NCBI GenBank assembly: GCA_023263235.1
Contig: JALQXE010000055.1
Span: 1-17,979 of the forward strand
Length of the DNA: 17,979 nucleotides
Source: Sediminibacterium sp.
GTDB lineage: Bacteria > Bacteroidota > Bacteroidia > Chitinophagales > Chitinophagaceae
Direction: 5' to 3'
Shown here: piece by piece, positions 1 through 7,354 of the stretch
Layout: each line of letters starts with the position of its first letter
How positions within the stretch are numbered: the stretch's first letter is position 1
Position numbers and translations under genes: made by a program
Notes under the pieces: model-generated
The model's database searches: none
What the model was told of the DNA's origin: nothing
What the model saw: the letters and a program-made list of their open reading frames with translations, nothing else

Positions 1-1
1 T

Positions 2-310
2 TTGCTGTTTCGCTTAAAAGAAGTGATAGATGGCATTTTAGCCATGCGTATATTAATTCAATTTATTGGTCAAGCCATAGGACTTTTATTATTAGTTAAA
101 AGAAAAGGCAAAACCTATTTCCCTTGGAAAATGCCTTTATACCCTATTCCTTTGTTTATAGCCATTGCTATTTGGGGCACTATATTTTATTCCACTGGTA
201 CCAAAATGATGATTAGTGGTTTAATCGTAATTAGTCTTGGCCTATTTGCTTATTTTATTTCTCGAAAAATGAAATGGATAGGTGGCGAGAATGATCCTAC
301 TAACGAATAA
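2..310 (+). CDS. APC-family amino acid permease, C-terminal part (5' end outside window)
   Basis: This is the last 102 codons or so of an inner-membrane amino acid transporter of the amino acid-polyamine-organocation (APC) superfamily. The frame is open to the window edge, so the apparent TTG at position 2 is probably an internal leucine codon, not the start. Visible features are the amphipathic stretch with AMRILIQFIGQ, a hydrophobic run with GLLLLV, a basic KRKGK loop, the phrase FPWKMPLYPIPLF, and two further hydrophobic helices ending in a basic ISRKMKW tail. The pattern of a basic loop, then a K/RMPLYP phrase, then two helices is what I know from the C-terminus of Bacteroidota APC permeases. 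The substrate cannot be told from this part. It converges on the small gene on the opposite strand, with one base between the two stop codons. Confidence 0.8.
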   Translation: MLFRLKEVIDGILAMRILIQFIGQAIGLLLLVKRKGKTYFPWKMPLYPIPLFIAIAIWGTIFYSTGTKMMISGLIVISLGLFAYFISRKMKWIGGENDPTNE

Positions 311-311
311 T

Positions 312-452
312 TTATTTACTCTTGGTTCCTACTGTGCTAATGAGTAGTCCTACAATAAGGCCAAGAATAAGCCCTATTTTAATATTTTTAATTAACCATC
401 CTAGCCCAATACCAATCACAAGCAAAGTGAGTATACTTACATTTCGTCTCAT
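312..452 (-). CDS. Small two-helix membrane protein, 46 aa, unrecognised
   Basis: An unlisted short frame starts at an ATG (450-452), 2 nt after the stop of the PIG-L gene on the same strand, and ends at TAA (312-314). The protein begins MRRN, has a first hydrophobic helix (about residues 5-21, with GIGLGW), a short basic turn (KNIK), a second Gly-rich helix (about 27-39, with GLILGLIVGLL) and a Lys-rich tail (KSK). Two short glycine-spaced helices with basic ends are typical of small membrane proteins in this phylum. The tight spacing suggests translational coupling to the gene upstream. I do not recognise a family and assign no function. A competing 45-codon frame on the + strand (340-477) makes a much less protein-like product. 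It is real only if conserved in relatives. Confidence 0.55.
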   Translation of the reverse strand: MRRNVSILTLLVIGIGLGWLIKNIKIGLILGLIVGLLISTVGTKSK

Positions 453-454
453 GC

Positions 455-2800
455 TTAGTGTTTTGGTAATGAAATAATATTGGCTAATAATTTATAAGCA
501 CCAGGATTTCCAGCAGGTAATTGTCTGAACAACACCAAACTTAAATATACCATATTTCCTTTACCGTAAGGAGCTATTAATAAACTTCCATTACTTGGCG
601 CTTCTCCTTTATCATTCATTGTAAGGGGCGCTTCAAAATGTGCATCAAAATTATCGGACTGATACGTACTGCGCTCTTGTACCCAATTTTCAAAATCAGT
701 AGCCGTGATTTTATTAGGAGTATTTAAAACAGTATGGTTAGGCAATGTAAATGTTACAGGTACATCCTCCTGGGTTACACGTTTTCCAGAGTTAACACTA
801 AATTTATAAGGCCCCACTTTTACTGGCTTAATACCTACTTGGTTACTCTTTAAATATTGTACTACTAGGTTACCTCCCTCATTCACATACTGGTTCAAAA
901 TGTCATTCTTCTCCGTTAAGTACATATACATATTATAGGCACGAATGCCTACAACAATAGCATCAAATTGCTTTAAATTTTCCGATGTAATATCCGACTC
1001 AGTTAAATGAGTTACACTAGCACCCAATTCAACAAGGGCTTCTGGTATTTTATCTCCAGCACCGTCTATATAGCCGATATGTTTTGCTGTATTTTTTACT
1101 GCTATGGGTACAATTTTAGTACTCGCTGTTGGAAAATAGGTAATGGTTGGGATATGATCGTAAGCAATAGATTTTGTATAAATTCCATTTGCATTTACAG
1201 GCAATGGTTCCGAACTATTTTTCAAAAGGATATCTGTTTGCTTGTAAGTTCCATTATGCGCAATAGTTTGATAAGAGACTGTTACAGGTGCACCCGGTGC
1301 TACTAAATTTACTTCTTTATTATATTTAGTTTCAACAGCAGGTACTACTGCTATGGGTTGATATACATCTCCTTTTGTTGGATCGGTATATTTATATTGT
1401 ACAGGTATTTTAAAACTAAAAACTTGCTTTTCTATTTCAACTTTCACGGTTCCTTCAAATGCTGGATCATTTTCGGACTTTCCAATTAACATTTGATCCT
1501 TTACTACAAACATGCCCTCTGTTTTGGGATATTCCAACCAATAAGGCTGCGATATTGCTTTATCTGATGGCACTTTAAGGCTGTAGCTAAATTCAATATT
1601 TTGATTATTACTTAAAGATTTATTCAGCATTGTATCCTTGGCTGGTAATTGAACAGCTTGCAAAATGGATTGAGCATTACTCCTTTGATTGAATAAAAAT
1701 TGAACCCCAACCAATTCTCCAGGTATAACCTGTTGTTGCTGTGTAGTGGCTTCAATATAAATACCAGCACAGTCTTTTATAATTTCTTGAACTTGATCCA
1801 ACTTATAATTTTTCCAATTAGAATTAGGCAATACATTTATTTGCTGGTATAATTTTACCAATGCAGGCACCGAAGCTGCAGGATCATTTAATTTATAACT
1901 ACTTACTATTTTATCAATATTCGTTTCAACTTCATTTGCTTGTAAACGTGACCAGTTTGTATTTACTCCATCCATGATATCTGTTTTTGCAGAATCACCT
2001 CCGGTTAGTTCAAAGAATTCATAACTAGCACCACGTCGTCTTGGCCTTCCCTCTCCTTGACTCTTATGCATAGTTCTTGCCTCAGCACCAATTTCACCAT
2101 AACTTTTCCCAATAATTGGATTGTAACCACCCACCTGTACTTTTAATTGGTTTTCGTTAGTAGTATTTACAGTACCGAAATTAAATGTATTCCATAAAAT
2201 TCTTTTTGCCTTCCAAACACCTACACCATATTTAAACTGTTCAGGAAATTTAGTAGGATCGGATGCTGCTACATAAGCTTCATTCGCAATAATGGCCGAA
2301 GCAGAATGGTGTCCATGTCCTGCGCGTGCATCACGCGGGAATCTAGTAATGATAATATCGGGTTGAAATTTTCGGATAATCCAAACCGCATCACTTAACA
2401 CTTTTTCATGATCCCAAATTTGCAAAGCCTCTTCCGATGATTTACTAAATCCAAATTCATAAGCCGTTGAAAAGTATTGTTCAGCACCGTCAACGCGTCT
2501 TGCTGCCAATAACTCTTGTGAACGAATCATGCCTAATTCTATTCCTTGTTCCTTTCCTATTAAATTTTGACCACCGTCACCTCTTGTTAAACTTAAATAT
2601 GCAGTACGTAAATTTCTTTCCTTGGTTAAGTAAGGTAAAAAAGAATTGTTTTCATCGTCCGGATGTGCCGCAAAATAAAGTACACTACCCACCGTTTTAA
2701 GTCCCTTTATTTGTGCGATGATTTCGGCACTATTTTTTTGTGCAACTACATTTTGTTGTAAAGCACCAATTGCAACTATGAAAACAAAAAATTTACGCAT
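455..2800 (-). CDS. Secreted PIG-L family deacetylase-like protein with C-terminal glutamine-amidotransferase-like fold
   Basis: The protein has 781 residues. Residues 1-20 form a signal peptide (basic start, hydrophobic core, VVAQ cleavage-like end), so it should act in the periplasm or outside the cell. The N-terminal 250 residues or so are a PIG-L/LmbE domain, a family of zinc enzymes that remove acetyl groups from N-acetyl amino sugars. AHPDDE lies at 45-50 (zinc ligands expected at H46 and D49), and a GHGHH motif at 161-165 supplies further His ligands. The middle (about 350-560) looks like beta-rich linker domains. Residues from about 573 form a DJ-1/GATase1-like fold (IGYIDGAGDKIPEALVELG, then FDAIVVGIRAYN and EGGNLVVQYL). 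No Cys occurs where the GATase nucleophile would be, so that part is probably non-catalytic. The start is 32 nt after the M14 gene stop, so the two are probably co-transcribed. The true substrate is unknown. Confidence 0.85.
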   Translation of the reverse strand: MRKFFVFIVAIGALQQNVVAQKNSAEIIAQIKGLKTVGSVLYFAAHPDDENNSFLPYLTKERNLRTAYLSLTRGDGGQNLIGKEQGIELGMIRSQELLAARRVDGAEQYFSTAYEFGFSKSSEEALQIWDHEKVLSDAVWIIRKFQPDIIITRFPRDARAGHGHHSASAIIANEAYVAASDPTKFPEQFKYGVGVWKAKRILWNTFNFGTVNTTNENQLKVQVGGYNPIIGKSYGEIGAEARTMHKSQGEGRPRRRGASYEFFELTGGDSAKTDIMDGVNTNWSRLQANEVETNIDKIVSSYKLNDPAASVPALVKLYQQINVLPNSNWKNYKLDQVQEIIKDCAGIYIEATTQQQQVIPGELVGVQFLFNQRSNAQSILQAVQLPAKDTMLNKSLSNNQNIEFSYSLKVPSDKAISQPYWLEYPKTEGMFVVKDQMLIGKSENDPAFEGTVKVEIEKQVFSFKIPVQYKYTDPTKGDVYQPIAVVPAVETKYNKEVNLVAPGAPVTVSYQTIAHNGTYKQTDILLKNSSEPLPVNANGIYTKSIAYDHIPTITYFPTASTKIVPIAVKNTAKHIGYIDGAGDKIPEALVELGASVTHLTESDITSENLKQFDAIVVGIRAYNMYMYLTEKNDILNQYVNEGGNLVVQYLKSNQVGIKPVKVGPYKFSVNSGKRVTQEDVPVTFTLPNHTVLNTPNKITATDFENWVQERSTYQSDNFDAHFEAPLTMNDKGEAPSNGSLLIAPYGKGNMVYLSLVLFRQLPAGNPGAYKLLANIISLPKH

Positions 2801-2832
2801 AAGCCCTTTTCTTATTATAAAATGACGAGTAT

Positions 2833-5328
2833 TTATTTGCCGTTAAAAAATACTGCATTGGATAAAACTAATTTACCTGCTTCCCAGAAGTTTCTAAAAA
2901 TGGGATCATCGGCCATAAATACCAATTTACCTGCACCCATCTCTTTTGAACCTATTACTACACCCTCTTGTAAAGCGGCTTTTGCTTTTACACCTGCAAA
3001 ACCTGCAACATGACTATCTTTTTTAATTACCCCCACATTCCAATAATCATTTGTTGGCTCATAGGTAACAACATCCTGTTTTAAGTCATAGTAAATGCCT
3101 TCGGTTCCAAATCCAATTGGATGGGTATTATCCATATATACTTTATAAATAGCTCCTGGAATTGAACTCTTCAAATAATCGGTTACCGATTCGCCATACT
3201 TAGGTACATTGTTCACTTCAACTTTTTCGGGCTTTGGTAATTCTTTTATTTTAATGCCCCACTCTGTATTAGCAGCCAATTGTTGCACGGCACTTTCAAA
3301 TGCAATGAGTACGCCTCCTTTTCTCACGAAAGCTTGTAATTTATCGGCAACTGCTTTTGATGTCAAATCTTTATATGATCCTTCTGGCGCAATAATAACA
3401 TCATACTTACCAATATCTATTCTATTAAAAAAACTATAATTTAATTGCGTGATAGGATATTTTAATTGTTGTTCAAAGAAACTCCATACTTCTCCAGCTG
3501 CTAGTGCTGAAACATTGTCCCCAGTTAATAAAGCAACTTTTGGTGCATGACTCATTATTTTAACATCAGGCGAACCAAAGTCGGCACCTTTTTCGGCATA
3601 TCCGGTTCCTACCGGAATGGCCTCAATATTTGCAGCATCACAAATGGCTTTTGTATCTACCAAGCAATTTTCTTGATTACTTGTTTTTAAAACAATTAAA
3701 GTGCCCGCTTCAAAATCTTTACCTGCCGCTGTAAATGCTTTTTCGGCATATCTTACTTTAATATTCTTTTTTAATAAAGCAGCCAATACTTTTGTAGAAG
3801 CAAATGAATTGTAAGGGATTAAATAACCATAAGTAGCGAGTGCTGAAGCTGCCGCTTTTACTTCAAATCCTGATTGAATACTTAAAGGCTCTTTAGACGC
3901 ATATCCATGTACCCCATAAACGTAAGGTAGTGACCATGCAGTAATATCATAGGTATTGGAATCATTCACTTGTGTAATTGGCTCTAATAATACACGTGCT
4001 AAAATTCCATGTGCTTGCGCTACATTCACTGCTAACGTATATCCTTCATTAACGAAGGTGCCTTCCTTTTTAGTAGTATAATCATATCCTTTAAAGCTAC
4101 CTGAATAAGTTCCGTATTGAATATTATTTTTCTTTAACAAACTTGCAAGTGCCGTTAATGAATTTGCATTTTTTGCAGTCATCACATATGTTTTATACGT
4201 AGACGCTGTGCCAGCTCTGCTATTATCATAATACTTTTTAAACTCCTTTAATAAATTTTCTTTATTGGCTGCACTTATTTCAATGGTAGACATACTGGTT
4301 GTGAAATGATGCGTTGCTCTTGCCACTAAAGTAAGCGTATCCTCGTCTTTATTTTGTACACCCAAGCCTGCACTAATTCCACCTTGCTCATAGGTCATAC
4401 CAATCGCTCCGTTGTACATGGGATAAGTATCGCCATAGGATGGATACAATAAATCAAAACGTTCTTTGGTAAAAAATAACCAATTGTTTTTATCAAAATA
4501 CTTTGCATGATTTTTTCCTATTTGCACTTGAAAATCTTTTTGCCATGCTGTTAACACATCATGTAATGGTTCTGCTGCAGGTGCAAAATAATAAGGTTGG
4601 TTATACCCTTGCTCATGAAAGTCCACGTGTACTTGAGGATACCACTGTTGGTATAGGGGTACTCTTTGTTGTGTTTCAATTTGTGTTTGCCAAGCCCAGT
4701 CTCTGTTTAAATCAAAATTATAATGATTACTTCTTCCTGCAGGCCATGGCTCCATGTGTTCTCTTGCTTGAGGATCGGCATTATAATTAGCCCCCACTGC
4801 ATTGTTATACCAGTTCACATATCTATCTCTTCCGTCGGGATTAATACATGGATCAATCATAACGATGGTATTTTTTAACCACTCTTTGGTTTGCGCATTA
4901 CTGGGATCTACCAATGCAAATAAAGTTAACAAAGCAGCTTCCGATGATGCAGGTTCATTACCATGCACATTATAGCTTAGCCAAACAATAGTTGGCTGAT
5001 TGATGTCTGTTACCGAACCGTCCACTAGTCCATTATTATGCTTTCTAATTTCTTCGAGTCTGGCAATATTTTCAGGCAGGCCAATGGCTGCTACCAACAA
5101 ATCGCGTCCCTCGTTGGTTTTTCCATAAGACATTATTTTTACCATATCTGGTTTTGCCTGCGCTACGGTGTTAAAATAACTTACAATTTGATGATGTCTT
5201 GTAAACTTGGTACCCACTTTATAGCCTAAATAAGCTTCGGGGCTTGGCACAGTTTGTGCTTGTAAAGCAACTACGGAAAAAACTAAGAATAAGGAGCTGC
5301 ACAATGGTTTAAAAATGCGATTTAGCAT
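2833..5328 (-). CDS. Secreted M14-family zinc carboxypeptidase-like metallopeptidase
   Basis: The protein has 831 residues. A signal peptide (about 1-24, ending ALQAQ) sends it to the periplasm or cell surface. The catalytic domain (about 30-350) carries the M14 signatures. VHGNE gives zinc ligands H122 and E125, and VDFHEQG gives the third ligand H238. NPDG lies at 163-166, LNRDW has the substrate-binding-type N208/R209 pair, and E314 in TYEQGG is the likely general base. The set is complete, so an active enzyme is expected. Residues from about 595 (PKVALLTGDN, then YDVIIAPEG and RKGGVLIAFES) form a GATase1/beta-galactosidase-middle-domain-like fold without a nucleophilic Cys. This architecture is common in large Bacteroidota M14 proteins as I recall. 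It is the first gene of the minus-strand set with the PIG-L gene and diverges from ggt. The peptide substrate is not readable from sequence. Confidence 0.88.
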   Translation of the reverse strand: MLNRIFKPLCSSLFLVFSVVALQAQTVPSPEAYLGYKVGTKFTRHHQIVSYFNTVAQAKPDMVKIMSYGKTNEGRDLLVAAIGLPENIARLEEIRKHNNGLVDGSVTDINQPTIVWLSYNVHGNEPASSEAALLTLFALVDPSNAQTKEWLKNTIVMIDPCINPDGRDRYVNWYNNAVGANYNADPQAREHMEPWPAGRSNHYNFDLNRDWAWQTQIETQQRVPLYQQWYPQVHVDFHEQGYNQPYYFAPAAEPLHDVLTAWQKDFQVQIGKNHAKYFDKNNWLFFTKERFDLLYPSYGDTYPMYNGAIGMTYEQGGISAGLGVQNKDEDTLTLVARATHHFTTSMSTIEISAANKENLLKEFKKYYDNSRAGTASTYKTYVMTAKNANSLTALASLLKKNNIQYGTYSGSFKGYDYTTKKEGTFVNEGYTLAVNVAQAHGILARVLLEPITQVNDSNTYDITAWSLPYVYGVHGYASKEPLSIQSGFEVKAAASALATYGYLIPYNSFASTKVLAALLKKNIKVRYAEKAFTAAGKDFEAGTLIVLKTSNQENCLVDTKAICDAANIEAIPVGTGYAEKGADFGSPDVKIMSHAPKVALLTGDNVSALAAGEVWSFFEQQLKYPITQLNYSFFNRIDIGKYDVIIAPEGSYKDLTSKAVADKLQAFVRKGGVLIAFESAVQQLAANTEWGIKIKELPKPEKVEVNNVPKYGESVTDYLKSSIPGAIYKVYMDNTHPIGFGTEGIYYDLKQDVVTYEPTNDYWNVGVIKKDSHVAGFAGVKAKAALQEGVVIGSKEMGAGKLVFMADDPIFRNFWEAGKLVLSNAVFFNGK

Positions 5329-5486
5329 AGTATAAATTTTGGGTACAAATTTGAATTTTATAGGCCTTAAAAATAAGCATATTTAGGCTTAAATAAAGCT
5401 TTGATAATTATAGTTTTACACATACGGTATTGGCTATTTTGTTGAATACTAAATAATTAAGTAATTTACTGTTCTAATTTAGTTTT
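5329..5486. promoter_or_regulatory. Divergent intergenic region between M14 gene and ggt
   Basis: These 158 AT-rich bases must hold the start signals for both divergent transcripts. For ggt (+) there is a weak Bacteroidota-type candidate: TTTTGTTG at 5437-5444 as the -33 element, a 17-nt spacer, and TAATTTAC at 5462-5469, which matches TAnnTTTG only in part. It would give a leader of about 10 nt before the ATG. For the M14 gene I see CAAATTTG reading leftward near 5346-5353 but no matching -33 box. An imperfect inverted repeat (GCCT, AAATA, loop AGCA, TATTT, AGGC; 5364-5388) lies between the two and could be an operator or simply AT-rich coincidence. No small gene is visible. Confidence 0.3.
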
Positions 5487-7214
5487 ATGAACATGAAGTA
5501 TTCTAAAATCCTTGTCCTTACCCTAGGTTTTGCTTCGCTTGGCCTGTCAAGTTTTGCGCAGCGTTTTTTTGAAACACATCCTGGTATTAACCCTTTTAAA
5601 TATGAGGTTGTTAAGGAAGCAAGTTATAAAAAAGCGGCAGTGACCTCCGCACATCCATTAGCGAGTATGGTGGGCGCAGCAATTATGAAAGACGGTGGCA
5701 ATGCATTTGATGCAGCCATAGCTACTCAATTTACACTTGCTGTAGTTTTTCCTGGGGCAGGCAACATTGGTGGTGGTGGTTTTATGTTAGCTAGAAAAGC
5801 CAACGGCGAACTCATTGGTATTGATTATAGAGAAGCTGCACCTAGCAAGGCGCATAGAGATATGTACTTAGATGAAAAAGGAAACCCCATAACCAAAATG
5901 TCATTAGATGGAGCATCGGCTTCTGGTATTCCGGGTAGTGTTGCTGGCATGATTGCTACACATGCTTATGCCAAACTTCCTTTAGCTAAACTAATTGAAC
6001 CTGCTATTGAAATTGCAGAGTTTGGTTTTGTAATTACAGAAAGAGAAGCAAGAGGATTAAATTCAGAAAAAGCAAATTTTTTAAAGAATAGTTCAAAACC
6101 AAGTGCGTTTTTTAAAGAGACCGAATGGAAAGCTGGTGATACCCTTTACCAGCCTGAATTAGCAGCTACATTAAAACGTATTCAAGAAAAAGGCTTGGCT
6201 GGATTTTACGAAGGTGAAACAGCGGATTTTATTGTGAATGAAATGAAACACTCAGGCGGGATAATTTCTAAAGAAGATTTAAAAAACTATCAACCCAAAT
6301 TTAGAAAACCAATTGAGTTTGACTATAAAGGGCATCATGTAATCAGCTTCTCGCCTCCTTCTAGCGGTGGTATTATCATTGCACAAATGTTACAAATGAT
6401 TGAACCATTTAGTGTAGACAAGATGGGCTTGAATACCGAAGCATCAACAAGTTTAATGATTGAAGCACAAAGAAGAGCTTATGCCGATAGAGCGGAACAT
6501 ATGGGTGATCCTGATTATTGGAAAGTGCCTACTAAAACGCTAACGAGTAATGCATATGCACAAGATAGAATGAAAGATTATGTACCAGGTGTTGCAGGTA
6601 GCTCAAAAACAACATTAGCTGGACAAGCACATGAAAGTGAGCAAACAACGCATTTTAGTATCATTGATGCAAAAGGCAATATGGTAGCTGTTACCACCAC
6701 CCTTAATGATACTTATGGCAACAAAACAATTGTAGCGGGTGCAGGCTTTTTATTAAATAATGAGATGGATGATTTTAGCGTGAAGCCTGGTGCTCCTAAT
6801 ATGTATGGTGCCTTAGGTGGTGAAGCAAATTCAATTCAACCTGGTAAAAGAATGTTAAGTTCTATGACACCTACCCTAGTTACTTTAAATGGAAAACCCT
6901 ATATCACCATTGGCTCTCCTGGTGGCACAACCATTCCAAATCAGGTTTTTGAAGGATTGGTAAATATCATCGACCACAAAATGAGTTTAAAAGAATCCAT
7001 TGATGCCCCTCGTTTCCATCACCAATGGATTCCTGATGTTGTGGGTGTTGAAAGCGATTTCCCTGAAGCAACCGTGAAAGCTTTAGAAGCTAAAGGATAC
7101 AAAATAGTTAAAAGAGGTAGGTTTGGAAGAATGGATGGTGTAATCGTCTCAAAAAATGGCAAAAGAACTGCAGCAGGTGACAAACGTGGAGATGATAGCG
7201 TTGCTGGTTATTAA
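5487..7214 (+). CDS. ggt: Gamma-glutamyltransferase (glutathione hydrolase), periplasmic
   Basis: This N-terminal nucleophile hydrolase cleaves the gamma-glutamyl bond of glutathione and related compounds and transfers the glutamyl group to water or to amino acids. The 575-residue length is normal. A signal peptide (about 1-24, ending SSFAQ) indicates export. Self-cleavage should occur before T387 in ESEQTTHFS, leaving T387 as catalytic nucleophile of the small subunit. R115 in DYREAAPSKA matches the substrate-carboxylate Arg (R114 in E. coli). GNIGGGGFM, LLNNEMDDFSVKPG, a lid-loop region (PNMYGALGG), LSSMTPT and SPGGTT are all present, as is APRFHHQWIPD near the end. ATG at 5487 is used; a second in-frame ATG two codons later is equally possible. 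A strong hairpin follows the gene. It lies beside exported peptidase genes, which fits a role in recovering amino acids from peptides. Confidence 0.96.
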   Translation: MNMKYSKILVLTLGFASLGLSSFAQRFFETHPGINPFKYEVVKEASYKKAAVTSAHPLASMVGAAIMKDGGNAFDAAIATQFTLAVVFPGAGNIGGGGFMLARKANGELIGIDYREAAPSKAHRDMYLDEKGNPITKMSLDGASASGIPGSVAGMIATHAYAKLPLAKLIEPAIEIAEFGFVITEREARGLNSEKANFLKNSSKPSAFFKETEWKAGDTLYQPELAATLKRIQEKGLAGFYEGETADFIVNEMKHSGGIISKEDLKNYQPKFRKPIEFDYKGHHVISFSPPSSGGIIIAQMLQMIEPFSVDKMGLNTEASTSLMIEAQRRAYADRAEHMGDPDYWKVPTKTLTSNAYAQDRMKDYVPGVAGSSKTTLAGQAHESEQTTHFSIIDAKGNMVAVTTTLNDTYGNKTIVAGAGFLLNNEMDDFSVKPGAPNMYGALGGEANSIQPGKRMLSSMTPTLVTLNGKPYITIGSPGGTTIPNQVFEGLVNIIDHKMSLKESIDAPRFHHQWIPDVVGVESDFPEATVKALEAKGYKIVKRGRFGRMDGVIVSKNGKRTAAGDKRGDDSVAGY

Positions 7215-7250
7215 TGAATATATTTTTTAGGGTTTTAAATGCCCCAGTTT

Positions 7251-7283
7251 ATCAAAGGCCTCGAATTCGAGGCCTTTGATTTT
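7251..7283 (+). terminator. Intrinsic terminator after ggt (30-nt perfect palindrome)
   Basis: Positions 7251-7280 are a perfect palindrome: the arm ATCAAAGGCCTCGAA is followed directly by its exact reverse complement. RNA would form a long GC-centred hairpin with only the middle AATT bases unpaired, followed by a short U run (7281-7283, TTT, then C). It starts 36 nt after the ggt stop. The opposite strand has no U run after the hairpin, so the terminator points rightward. The U run is short, so some readthrough into tamB is possible. Confidence 0.75.
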
Positions 7284-7324
7284 CAATACTTTAACATATT
7301 ATTTTATAGGCATTATTCAGTAGC

Positions 7325-7346
7325 ATTTTTGTATTTTTACAAAAAT
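7325..7346. promoter_or_regulatory. Inverted repeat just upstream of tamB
   Basis: ATTTTTGTA and TACAAAAAT form perfect 9-bp arms around a TTTT loop, ending 8 nt before the tamB start codon. Read as DNA it could be a repressor site. Read as RNA it would be a weak AT-rich hairpin next to the ribosome entry site. The segment TATTTTTA (7332-7339) matches the TAnnTTTG -7 pattern in five of six defined positions, so it may also hold the tamB promoter, although I see no good -33 box at the right distance. Confidence 0.35.
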
Positions 7347-7354
7347 CAATTTTC

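Noticed and set aside
340..477. 45-codon frame on the + strand overlapping the small minus-strand gene
   Set aside because: Its product is Pro/Ser/Ile-rich with no coherent helix or motif, runs into the PIG-L 3' end, and is better explained as the shadow of the minus-strand frame.
5346..5353. CAAATTTG reading leftward as a -7 box for the M14 gene
   Set aside because: It lacks the leading T and no TTG lies about 19 nt upstream, so it is too weak to call as a promoter.
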